From Paralichthys olivaceus (lineage: Eukaryota; Chordata; Actinopteri; Pleuronectiformes; Paralichthyidae): DNA of 64,000 nt. The translations under genes were made by a program, and so were the position numbers. Of the stretch, positions 1 through 11,900 are shown in pieces (within the stretch, counting starts at the first letter, position 1; each line of letters begins with the position of its first letter). The stretch is from contig NC_091113.1 of the NCBI RefSeq assembly GCF_024713975.1, forward strand, positions 10,738,501 to 10,802,500. The letters are read 5' to 3'. Below the pieces are notes generated by a model. That model was not told the origin of the DNA and did not search any database. It worked only from the letters and a program-made list of their open reading frames with translations.

Positions 1-1520
1 TGGCAATCTCAGAATTGAATCTGTGACAATATATCAGTCACAGGGGCCATTTGTACAATGCTGACAATACCTCTGCGCTAAGACTTAAACATGGTAATAA
101 TTCTCCATTACAGTAGACAATCTCTGACGTGGAGAATTTAACACAATCAGATTTAAACATCTTGTTTTTTAAACAATCACTTTCCTTTAATTTGGAATAT
201 TTTAACCAACACTCACCATCTTATCAAACATATAACACCTCCTCGTTTCATTGGTTTGCCTTGTGTTCTTTCACTCCTCTCATTAACGTGACCTTGTGCT
301 ACGACATGGTCTTCAACACTCGGTTTGTCGAGCTTCTTCGTCACAGCATTAATTTGCTGCGGTTGTCATGGAGGCAGCTGCAGCGTCCCACACATTCTTC
401 TCAGTGCTGTTTGCCTTACGTCAAACTCGCATTCTGGTAGTTTTGATGTTGTTCTCTGCAATGGTTGAAGTGTCGCACATGAAAGTCACCACAGACTGTG
501 ACACTCAAACTCTCAGGCTCATCATAACTCCTTTTTATCAGGTTGAACATCACAGGCGTTCATGCAAATACACATGTGCAACAGTTACTGGAATATCTGT
601 GTCCGTGTTACTTTATCTATAACTGGGACGTGTCTGGTGTTGTCATCTTATTAGGCTGACTTCATGTTGTAATGTTGTTTTGCAGAGATTGTTTTTCAAC
701 TTGATGTCACAATACTCACTACTTCATCCAGAACCTTGGGGGAATCAGCTCATTCTTAACCAAACCAAGGATGTGAAACCCACAAACACTATTAAAGCAG
801 CACTGAGTCTTAACTGTGTCACGGCCGCAAGGGTCTTCAGCGTGTGCACAGCTTTAATCGTTCCGCTGCCACAGAGAGAGAGAGAGGCAGATTTCTATTG
901 TGTTCGGTGAGGTAGACATTTTCTCCCGGAGCTCAACCGCCGACCTCTTTCTCACAAGCTCGGTCGTTTATTCTTTGGAAGTCGCACACGTCCGCAGAGG
1001 CAAAAACAATTCAGCGGAAGCACTCTGCGAAAACACATCCTGCTCTTCGCACACCGCCCGGCCCGCTCATGCACCCAGAGCCGCTGAGTGATCCTCTCTG
1101 GTGCAGTTGGGTTGCATCAGCGGTCTGACCCAGAGGAATTTCCCAGTTTCATTTTATAAGAGGAAGACAGCCACAAAGTTCCTCATGTGTCCCGCTGCAG
1201 GTCACAGCTGCAGTAACTGATTCCAGCTGGATGTCTCCCTGCAAGTCAACAGATTGTGGTTTATTGTATTTAAGCATTTTATTTTATTGCAGTCTAAGGG
1301 GATTGTGGTTGTTCTCTAAAACATTTGCATCAAATGTCGTGTCCAAATATTACCCCAGATCATAATATTTCATTTGCTTAAGACAGTGTTAAGTATTGCA
1401 TGAATAAGGAAAAATGGAAGAACTCATAAACCCTCTCGGGCCAAGCATTGTTTCCCTGTGAAAGTATTATTGGTTATAAAGTGTCACAATTGTTTATGTC
1501 TGATGTGTGTGTGTGTGCAG
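1..1520. other. 5' flank or first intron of tnfrsf12a
   Basis: No coding exon could be supported here. The next exon downstream (from 1521) needs a preceding exon that ends in phase 1 and carries a signal peptide. The open frame at 368-622 has a hydrophobic start but no phase-1 GT donor, so it was not accepted. The stretch around 890-1200 is richer in CpG than its surroundings and could hold a promoter or untranslated exon, but this is inference. Confidence 0.4.
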
Positions 1521-3140
1521 GTCTGTGTGGCAACTTAGAGTTTTGGAGCTCAGATGCGGACGGGTGTATGCCATGTGCGTCGTGCAAGCAGTACCCCAAG
1601 ACCCCGTCGTGCGACACATGTAAGAAACCTGCTCTGCCATGACTGATTCATACATTGGTTCACTTTCTGCCAGTGCTGCAGGTTAAGCTGTGTTTATTCT
1701 ATCCCCAGGTAAACCTGATGAGGACACACCGGATGTGTGGAAACTAGCGGCCATCACAAGTTTCTCAGTGCTCGCCGTCGTGCTGGTCGGTGCTGTCTTG
1801 ATTATCGGGGTCATGGTGCATCGACACAAGTCACACAAACGACCTCTACGTGGTGAGATGTGATGGAAATCATTGATAGAAAACGACACAATATTTCTTT
1901 AAATCCAAAACTAGTTCCCAAACTGCGATGCTGAAATCCACCACTGTTATAAAACTCTGTCAAGTTATAATTTCTTTGTTAATTTAAAGGTTAAAAATGA
2001 CAAATTAAAGGCAAACAACATAGGAAATTTGAAGATGAAACAGCAATAGAAAAAACAGTTGAGGAAAGAAAATTAAATATTGTAACATGATTAAAAATAG
2101 ACGGTACGATCAGAACTAGGACAAAGCACACCTGTAAGTGTCTTTATAAAAGTTGAAATGAATATAAGGCGTTTGCTAGATGGATCTCCTCAGGTGGATT
2201 GTTCCAAAGTGTCGGTGGCCTGACAGGAAAGACCAATAACATCTTAAAATCAATTCTATAATTCACTGGAAAGTGAAGAAAGTAAAGTCTCTTTCACAGC
2301 ATCAGGAAGTAACATATTGGTTAGTATTTAAGATCATTTTTGTGTTTTTCACACTTTCGTTTCTGTTTCCTGGAAAAGAAACTTTAAGATTTCAGTGTAA
2401 ATACAGGTATGTTGTCTGTGAAGACACAGAGTAAAAGATATGAAATATGATGCATCACATTAAACCCTAACATTATTAGTGACAAAGATTCCTTTGGGGT
2501 TAAGTTATCTAAAATCTTTAAAAATCGTTTTACATCCCTGCTGCAAAGCAAACATGAGCACGATATGTGTAGTTGCCTTTTCAAACAGATTGTATTAAAA
2601 ACTCAAATGCTGCTCCGTTAAGTAAATACCTCCACCAAGGCCCAAGGGATATTTATTTAGATCTGCACCCAATTGCACAGACTCTTAAACATTTGTCCCC
2701 TAAATACGAGTGATTATTTTTCATCATGATCAAATAGTGAAAAAGCTTTTTTTCACTATTAAAGACAGTGAAAAAACATTCCTGGATCTGCATTCTGATT
2801 TGGCTCAGCACCAAAATGTAAGGTCTTCTTCCCTGACTCATCATATTCCTCCACCCAAGATTGTGGAAATCCAGCAGTTCTTGTGTAATCCTGCTAAAGA
2901 CAGATGATAAGAAACTTAAGTCGCGTAAGTTGTTATGAAGTTAGTTTGTCTCTGTGTCACCAACGATCAGAAATTGCAGAGAAAATTAAACTTAAAACTT
3001 CTTGTGTTTCTATTCATGCTTAGAAACGAGTTGTATATTTAAAAACACAAAACATACTGGGAAAATGATCATGTGTTTCTTCTTTGTTTTGTATTACAGA
3101 ACCCATTGAAGAAACTGCGGGGCCACTTTATCAAGCTTAA
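1521..3140 (+). CDS. tnfrsf12a: TNF receptor superfamily member 12A (Fn14, TWEAK receptor), exons 2-4, 5' partial
   Basis: Receptor for the cytokine TWEAK; a small type I membrane protein that signals through TRAF adaptors. Three coding exons are visible: 1521-1619, 1709-1852 and 3100-3140, all joined in phase 1, with stop TAA at 3138-3140. Exon 2 encodes the single cysteine-rich domain with spacing C-x12-C-x2-C-x2-C-x8-C-x2-C, the same spacing I recall for mammalian Fn14. Exon 3 encodes a short acidic stalk and one transmembrane helix (hydrophobic run LAAITSFSVLAVVLVGAVLI) followed by a basic stop-transfer segment. Exon 4 encodes the cytoplasmic end with PIEET, the TRAF-binding motif of Fn14. 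The signal-peptide exon was not found and may lie left of the window. Confidence 0.88.
2625..2910. repeat. Dispersed teleost repeat remnant
   Basis: The text resembles a repeat I know from many teleost genomes: a start like 'acctccaccaaggcccaag', then a run about 'ctgcacccaattgcacaga', a stretch containing 'gaaaaaacattcctggatc', then 'cagcaccaaaatgtaaggtc' and an end near 'gtaatcctgctaaagacaga'. It appears related to the element at 23585-23930. It lies in the last intron of tnfrsf12a. The family name was not assigned; the match is from memory. Confidence 0.6.
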
Positions 3141-5345
3141 ACATTTCAGTAAGTATAATTTTCATTTTCACTTTAATTTGTCGCTCCTGAACATCTATGA
3201 GAGAGGACCAAAAAGTAAAGATTAAGTTAAAAATGAATAAAATCAATTTTACCTGACGACAGTTTGAGTACTAAGCTGTTGCCCATTATGTGAGAGTGAG
3301 TGATCAACAGCGTGCAGGATTTTTCCGGGTTCTTTTACAATTGATTTGGGATAAAAATGCTTTAACTGGCATGATCATTTCACTTGGCTGGTTCAGGACG
3401 CCACAGCGTAAACACAGAGCCACATGGAGCGCTGCTTTCAATTTCAGTCAAAAGTGACTCTTTGCTAAGTTTAAAAACAGAGATATGATTTTATTTTACA
3501 CATGAGTGAAAGTATGAGGATGGTGCTAGCGTTAAATTTAACACAATATCGTTCAGTTATATTGAGAAACAGAAAAAAAACATGTCATTAGCCCAGGGCT
3601 CCGAAGGGTTAATTGAATTGAGTACATTTATCAAAATAAATTAATTGAATTGAATAACCTTTATGAAATCAAACTTAATTAAAGTAAAATAAATTCAGAA
3701 ACAACTTGATATCAGATATCGTCCCACTTTGGTCAGATCTTAATTCTAACATACAGTTGATTATAAATGTGCCTGTAGCTTTAATTGTGTGATGTTGATA
3801 AAATGATGTGAATGCAAAGGGAACTCAATGGTTGTCATACGCTCCACAGCCTCATCTTCCTCTGGAAACAGATGTGACAGAACCGAGCAGCGACCGGCTC
3901 ACAGCCGGACGCAGAGACCTCTGGACCATGAAGTGTATGCTCTGAACACAGAGTATCTCCTGACCAGAATCGGACCAGTTTTATTTATTAGACTGTTCAG
4001 TGAAGGGATCACAGTCCCATAGCGACCACAGGACTTAACAACGAGCAACTCTCACAGCTTAACATTATATTAGAGTATCATTTTCAGACTTCGTGTGCCT
4101 CTATATTCCATATAAATGAGATTATGATCCAGAATATCCTTTGTGGGTTTATATAGATATTTGATTCAGCATCAGGATTAACCTACAACCCACACTCCTG
4201 TTTAGCGTTGTGCTGTTTTCCAGCAGGACTCCAATGAATGTAACACAGCTAGTGCCGTCTGGGGCTGCGGCCTGATCCCCTGCTATTCTGCAGGGTAACA
4301 AGGGGACTCTCTGCTGGTTATTTACCACAACAGCCTCTTCAAGATAAACCATGAGTGAGTCAAGACAAACGGTTTGGCACATTAAGGCCATTTGAATGTA
4401 GCTATTATTAGGTTGAAATGTATTCTAGCCATTGTCCCTGACTGCACCTCCATAGCTGTTCTTTGAGTTTGACAGAAAACTGCTCATGCACCGTGAGCCC
4501 GTCTCTTAAAACCAACAGACCCTCTACTACAGGTTATAACAATCTGGTTTTGTTCTGTTTTAATGTTTTTGTCTGACTTTTTTTTTATTTTTCTTATATT
4601 ACATCCCCAGAATTCATGTTACCGTCCCAGCGTTAGCGGCACAGGATGCTTGAAACACTAGAAACACACAATGCCAGCCTACTAACAAGAGCAGAGAATG
4701 TACTGTACTGGAGAGAATGACACCCACAGCGTGTTAGGCGAAGTTACACAATCACACCTAACTCTGACTTGATGAATGATGATGCTCAAAGAAAAAAGCG
4801 ATGCATCTATCAAGATGTCAGTAATTTTGTGGCCTTTGAAACCAGTGAAAAACATGGTGGGCAGGATTGTTGTTTTCCACTTTTTCTTATTGTACAAAAT
4901 GTTTTTGTCTTTTTTCCATCTTCCGACCATCTTGCAGTATGTGGTCACTGACAATGTTTCAGGTCTTTTTTTTGGATCTGTCTGCTTGTGGGTGAAATCC
5001 TCTGGCAGCGACATTAGGGAATCACTTAAAATACAGATACGTCCACATTTCTATTTTTTTGTTTAGATGTTTATATTATTTATTTGTAAGTATCTTGCAG
5101 TGTAGCATTGTTTCAAACTGCAAGGGACAAGCACATATGTAAAGGGACTCCAGTGAAGATTTCTTTTAATTTCTACTTGGCCAGCCTGCGATGTTACTGA
5201 GCAATAACTAACACTTCCTGCTTATTCCTCTTGCTTTCTGTCTAACTGTATATACTGTACATGCACTGGCTTCTTTTACCTAATGCAATCCTATAAACTG
5301 CTTTGTGTACCTAAAGTATTTTCACAATAAAACTGACAACTTAAT
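3141..5345 (+). other. tnfrsf12a: Probable 3' UTR of tnfrsf12a with polyadenylation signal
   Basis: AT-rich sequence after the stop codon with no supported coding frame. The first clear AATAAA on this strand in a likely context is at 5326-5331. If used, the 3' UTR is about 2.2 kb. Use of this signal is inference; an earlier cleavage site is possible. Confidence 0.45.
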
Positions 5346-5379
5346 AATCCAAGGTGTATTACTGACTTTCAGGGGGACA

Positions 5380-8057
5380 AATATGGACAAGAAACAAACA
5401 CAGTTTATTTTGCAAGTCTTTTAATTCATGTCATCTAATTTTATCAATAAATTTTGCTCATATTCTAAACTACAGTCTAACAAATAAGTAAAAATCTACG
5501 CTTCTGAGTGACAAAATAGTTATATAAATATGAATTAAATACTGAGCAGACATTTGCGAGCACTGAAAACGCAATAAATCAGAACATGTGGTATGTTTTT
5601 TTTTATTACACAATAGCTAATCTAGTAGTTTTCTCCCGCTGAACAAAATCTTGCATTGAATGTACAGAGATCCAGCCGACATTTTTGTTCTAATATTTAC
5701 AGAGAGCTCTGAGATTAACGCACACGCCACAAATACCAGGCTGTGATTGTGATCAATGACAGAGGAGTGAATGTGTTAAGTGCCACAGGGAATTAGAACG
5801 TGAACCTCATACAAAAATAAAGTCAGTTTACAGTTTTAACTGAAAAGTGTGTCCGTCGTTTTACATGTAGGCTACTATGGCATATGAAGATGTCAGTTAA
5901 TACAGATGAGCCTTTAAATAATGTAACAAAGATGGCTGATGGGAAGTTATGGTTTTTTTTCTCCAAGGCTTGTGTCAGAATATCAAACTCAGCCTGTGCA
6001 CTGAAACAATTTCAGTATATTGCTTAAATATTACGAGCCGCAAACTGAGCGGAGGCGAACTATCAAGTTGCCGACTCGTTTCCTGTCGACGCAGCAACCA
6101 ACGACAACATCTCATCAGCGTCATCTGCCTCCTGTCCTCCTTAGGCTAAAAATGTCTGAACTACACGTGTGCAAATTCAACTCAACAACGGGAGAAACAA
6201 CCACAGTAGGATTCTGCAAATGAAAAGTAAAACCTTAAAACTGATGCTTCATTCATTCCAAGTATTACAATGTGTAACTATCTGAGTTTGTATGGATACA
6301 GTGTATTCTCTACAATTACGCTGCGTGAGGCAGTAAGTAGCAGAACTACGTCGGCAGGGCATTCTATGAGGTATTTCTTACTTCTGACCAGTGCTAAACA
6401 AACAAACGCACACACGACATATCATGTTAATGGCATAAAGAAAATCTAATTTCAGATTGTTCTATAAAAAAAAGGCCATGTGTTCACTTAGGAACCACAT
6501 TCATCTCAGACAAATTGGCAAAAAGAATAAATTGCACATTTTTATGTTTTATGACAGTAAATCCACAAAGCTCTGGTATGTTGGCAGTGACTCTTGTGCT
6601 TAGCAGAAATTAGGCATCCCGGCCACATGTGTTTGAATTTTCATATGTAAAGTAATTCTATTTAATTCATATACAGCATTTGTGACAGAAAAAAAAAAGG
6701 ATGAAGATTGAGAGGAAAAGGAACCAGTTTCCCCTCAATGTTGCAAAGTGTTTTTGTTGTTAAATGTTTAAGACATTTTAAATGTTTTGTGGCAGAAAAG
6801 ATTCATAAATCATCAGGATAATTAAAGAAAATCAAATGTAGCAGACAAACAGAAATACATTGTTTATAGTATAACAAGTAGAGTGAGAGGTGGTTTCTCT
6901 ACATTTAACTGCTACAATCTGTTTATATTTTAGGCACTGGCTCTTCTACATAACTGACGTTTATGAAAATTCTAACATGGATAACTGTGCGCGCTTGCAT
7001 GTGCAGCTGCAACTACATGTTGGAGTGACTATGACAACCGTTAAACGAGATCAGATATAAACATGTTGAAATGGCACGAGAACAAAGAAAATGCTCGGTT
7101 GGCTTCAAACTGATTATCTACAAGGTTTTACACATCAGGTATGTTCCTTTTGAAGGTTTCCCCTGAGTGCTGCCAATAACACACCATCCTTGGCTCAATT
7201 CATTCCTGCCTGTTGTAACTGATGAGAGTTAATGAGTTAGAGATCCACTGGTGAAGTTCCTTACAGGCTACATGAGTTTCAGAAGACAGATTTCTTTTTA
7301 CAACATTCATAAAACGTTTTCCTAATAAAATATGGACATAAAATAACAGGAATAAATTAATAAATACATCAATTTTAGCATACAAGGTCACTCAACTTGA
7401 TTATTATTAGCAGTACAACTATTAATATGATTTCAGTAAATCACTTTGCCACTGACCTTTGGACACACCCAGAGGTATTTAACTTTATAATAACAGGCTT
7501 GCCCTATGTGAGCTCCCAGAGGAAAAGCGAGCAGTCCTCTGAGATTGACGGCAAAGCTAACAAAAGGATTCAAAGATAAATATAGTTTGTATATTTTGTT
7601 ATCTAAGGAACTTACAGAGGCACTGAACACATTTGTACATAGCAAGAGAGGAGAGATCACCAGTAGTCTTACAAAAAACATGGTATCTGTGTTAATATTC
7701 TTCCACGGACCTGGGCTGTTCACTTTGGTTGGTCATTGAGGAATGATTGGCGATCGTTTTTTTTTTTTAAAATCGCCCGCCCTGTATTCTGGGATCCTGT
7801 GTATTCACAGAAAAACATTCAGGCCGTATTAAAAGAGGAGCAATAAACTCTCTGGAGACTTTTCAGTGATGCTGCCATCTGTTGCCGAGGTAAGACTGGG
7901 TATCAGTAATGAAATGTGCATTTTCAAAAAGAAGCCTCTGTCCGGACCAAGGTGCACTTTCTGAAGAAAAAAAATACTGTGTTACAATTAATGATAGAGG
8001 GACGAATACAAGATCTATAAGAGGATCCTCTTCTCTTGTATACTCTGCACCACTACT
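5380..8057 (-). other. znf646: Probable 3' UTR of znf646
   Basis: AT-rich sequence beyond the znf646 stop codon, with no supported coding frame on either strand. On the minus strand, AATAAA signals read at 5602-5607 and 5404-5409. The second would place the transcript end about 40-60 bp from the predicted end of the oppositely directed tnfrsf12a transcript. The real end is not provable from sequence alone. Confidence 0.4.
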
Positions 8058-8946
8058 TTAAAGGAAAGACCCCATGTCCAGGTCCATAAACGTGTCAGCG
8101 TCCATGCTAAAAGAAGAGTCGTAGCTCTGCGTGTTCTGATGCATCTTCTGATGGTGCCGCAGGTTGGACTTGCTGGAAAAGCTCTTATCGCACAGCAGGC
8201 AGGCGAAGGGCTTCTCTTTGGTGTGGATCCTCCGGTGACATATGAGCTGAGTGGACACGCGGAACGCCTTTCCACAATCCAGGCACTGGTAGCGCTTGGG
8301 CTCCGTGTGGATGCGCCGGTGGTTCTTGAGGGCCATCAGGTTGGTGAACTCTTTCTGGCAGATGGAGCAAAAGAAGGAGCCCGTCTTGTGGCTGTTCTTG
8401 TGGTTGAGCAGGGAGCCGGCGTGGCGATAAGTGCGGCCACAGTGCTCACAGACGTGGCTCTTCTCCTCCGTGCCAGCAGTGTCGTTCTGTGAATCGGTGA
8501 TGCTTCCTGGAATGTGGGACAGGGGTGGTGGAACCTGCTTGTGCATGCCGTCAATACCCATAGTCGGATTTATTCCTGAGTCCCAGCCAAAGTTGTCCTC
8601 TATGGGTTCATCCTCAGCTTGTTGATATGGGCCCTGATCCCTGTGGTGCATGTCATGGTGCTGCTGGTAACTGTCTGTGGTGGGAAAGCTCTGCTGGCAG
8701 AGGTTGCAGACAACAGCCCGCTCCTTCGAGTGCACCTCCATGTGGTTCTGCAGGTGTGTGACCAGGCAGAAGGTCTTGCCACACTCGGGGCAGCAATGAC
8801 GCCTCATCTGAGAGTGAATCTGCAGAGTGAGAGAATCAGGAAATGTCTGGAGACACAAGGTACAATGGTGGAGGTTTTCGGAGTGTGTCTTTTTATGGTT
8901 GAGGAGGGAGCCAGCGTGACGGTAGGAGCGCCCACACAGGTCACAC
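8058..8946 (-). CDS. znf646: znf646 coding exon 3 (fingers 25-32, C terminus)
   Basis: Starts after 'ctgctgcag' and restores the frame THR-CDLCGRSYRHAGSL. Encodes eight fingers, the last three in regular tandem array, and a short acidic tail ending DMGSFL with stop TAA at 8058-8060. An earlier in-frame ATG at 8858 is not the true start because the splice joins upstream codons in phase. Confidence 0.85.
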
Positions 8947-11900
8947 CTGCAGCAGGGATATGTTTATGTTCAGTCCCTAATAACAAACTGTAATCCAGAT
9001 CATTTAAACCAAAAGCAAATTACTTCTAAAACAGCAAATTACTGATACTAATATTCCTTTACTATGATTAAACATTACTATACTGTTAAAAACTAAATTT
9101 GTAAGCCAATATTGCTAATTTTAAAGAAGCAGTAAATACATAAACATTTATCATAAGGAATCTGTACATATGTTTTTTCAGTGTTTAAATCAATATATGT
9201 ATTGAGCAGGAAATTTCTCAGCTGAACATTAAACTTGTCAGTACTTAGACAAAATAAATCAAGCTATCGGCTTAACTTATGCACTCATACAGTTACATCT
9301 GATAAAACTAATATTGGCCAATTTATCTAATCAGTCGGGTCAGGATAGTTTTGATAAACAAAGAGAAAATACGTGAGAATAAAACTCCAACACTCAGGTC
9401 GAAATAGAACTTTAACTCACGTGAAGCACTTGTCTCCTCTCTCTGACTGCTGGACTCCAGCTCTTATCGAGCTCCCCTGACCTCTGCGGCAGCGGTGTCT
9501 CTTCAAACCAGACCTGCCCTGGAAACTCTTCCCACACGCAGCACAGCTGAAGTGACTCGCCATGCGGTTGTGGACCCTCTGATGGTTGTGCAGGATGCTG
9601 GCGAGGCGGAAGGCCTTTCCGCACGTGAGACACACATACTTTTTCTTCTGTGTGTGGATGCGCGTGTGATTGCGCAGAGCCATGGGGTTAGTGAAGGGCT
9701 TAGAGCAGAAGGTGCAGCTGAAGTGTCCGGTCTTGTGGGTATTTTTGTGGTTGAGGAGTGAGCCTGCGTGGCGATAACTGCGATTACATATGTTGCATTT
9801 GAAAGGGCGCTCCTCTTTTCTTGGAAATATATTTGTTTGAGCATCACTGCTGCCTGAAGGTGTATCGCAGGTGTGGGCTGCCAGTTGGTCAACAGAGAGA
9901 AAGGCCTGTTTACATTCCTTACACTTAGTGGCTCTGGGTTTTAGGCCCCTCCTGCTTCTGGCCCCTTCGTTTCTGAGGGCCGCACAGACGTGAGCTGATA
10001 GCTGCTTCTTTCCTCTAAAGCCTTTCCCACAGTTTTGGCAAGAGTGCTTTTTAAAAGCAAAGTGGGTGCGCAAGTGGTTTTTCATTGCTAGTTGATTGGA
10101 GTAACTGTTGTTACACACAGAACAGTAATATTCACCAGTTTTATGGGAGTTTCGGTGGTTGACCAGACTTCCTGCATGGCGATACGTACGCCCACACTGA
10201 TCACAGGCGAAAGGTCGTGGGTCGCCCGTTTCCTCAGATTTTACTAAGGTCTCATGCTTTGTTTGAGCCGTTCCCCCTGCTGGTAGTCGCCTGGAGCGTC
10301 GAGTGGAGGTAGAGGCCTGATTGGAATTTGAAGTCAAGGGCTGCATTCCTCCGTCTGACCTGGTCCCATTCATCTGCATGAGGGCCTGGATCTGGTTGTT
10401 GAGTTCCTGGATTTTGGCCTGGTTCTCTTTGTGCCGTCGCTGGTGGTTCAATAGCTGCTTCTGAATTTTGAAGGCTTTCCCACACTCATTGCAAGTGTGT
10501 CTGTGGGAGGAGAGAAGAGGGAGTTAGTTAATGCTGAGTTTGAAATACAGGGAATAGCCTACACAAGGATGAGAGCCATGATGACAAACCACATTTGTAT
10601 CAGACTTTATATGCCAGTTTTACAGTTTTTCTTTACAAGCATTGGCAATTTGTAACATGAGTGAAAATTTGAATTTTTGTATACTTATTAATTATGTTAC
10701 CAACCTCTTGATGTCAAAGTGGGATCTCTGGTGGTTTTTTAAGGCCAACAGGTTGTAGAAGCGTTTCTGGCAGACAAGACATCTGAAAACACCTGTTTTG
10801 TGGGACTTTTTGTGGTTAAGGAGGGAGCCTGCGTGTCTGTATGACCGTCCACATTGATCACATTTGTACTGACGAGCCTCTGTGGCGCCTGTTTCTTTAA
10901 CGTGGCTTGTGTCCTCATACTGGGCAACATCATTCACTTTCATTTCCTCTTTACAATTGGCTGACGCATCTTCCCTCTGTGCTGTGCAGCTGTGGTTCTC
11001 AAGATGATGGTAGCTGGTGCAGAATATTCCACAGCTGCCGCAGATGATACTCTGTAGTTCTTCCGTGCCTCCGGACACATCGCAGTTGTTCATATGTAAA
11101 TGATTTACATCATCTACCTGTTCCTTGTTATGTACAAGCTGATGGGTAATCAGGTCCTGCCTGTTGGCAAAACTTTCCCCACATGTGCTACAGATCATCA
11201 TCTCTCCCAGCTCGTCTTTCACTTCTTCATGGGAGGACAAGGATGAAGGCCCTGAGCTTGCAGGAGTACCGTGAGACTGTGTGTGCCCTCGGAGGTGGCT
11301 CCTCAGAGCCCGCATGCTGGTGTAGCTGTTTCCACATATAGAGCACTGATAAAGATCTCCATCATCATCTTCCTCCTCCTCTTCAGCGTTTTCATCCTCT
11401 GCGTCACCATTCAGCTGATGACTGCTCATATTTTGATGGAAATTCTGATCGAAGTAACTTTGCTCGCCATGGCTACCATTTAGACCATGGAAGTCGACAT
11501 TACTCACTGGATTTCCGACAGAATAGTGACCATTACTGTCCTGGAAGTTAACATTACTCTCACTACTAGTTGTGTCATGTTGCTGTTGTAACAGCGGACA
11601 ACTGTGAGACTTAATCCCTGCGATATCTGCAAAAGTCTCACCACAGTCTGCACACATGTGCCTCTGCATCAGGTGTTCATTGTGAGGTAGATGCACTGTC
11701 ATATCCTGGGAAAAGTCCTGATTAAACTGCTCGTGGTACAACGATCCATTGTTGTGTTCAATTCCATTCTTCAGATCAATATCAAGCATGGGCTGGGTGT
11801 CGTCTTCCTCCTCTTGTGAGGAGAAGCAACCCTGTTGATTCTCCAGAGTCAGAGGCTCTGAGGAGAGCCAGTCTCCCTCGGCGTTGAGGCTAAAAGATGA

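Noticed and set aside
368-622. Possible signal-peptide exon of tnfrsf12a
   Set aside because: Hydrophobic start, but no donor in phase 1 as the next exon needs.
8058-10451. Separate zinc-finger genes starting at internal ATGs (8858 and 10451)
   Set aside because: Splice sites and phases join them to the 13313-10705 exon as one gene.
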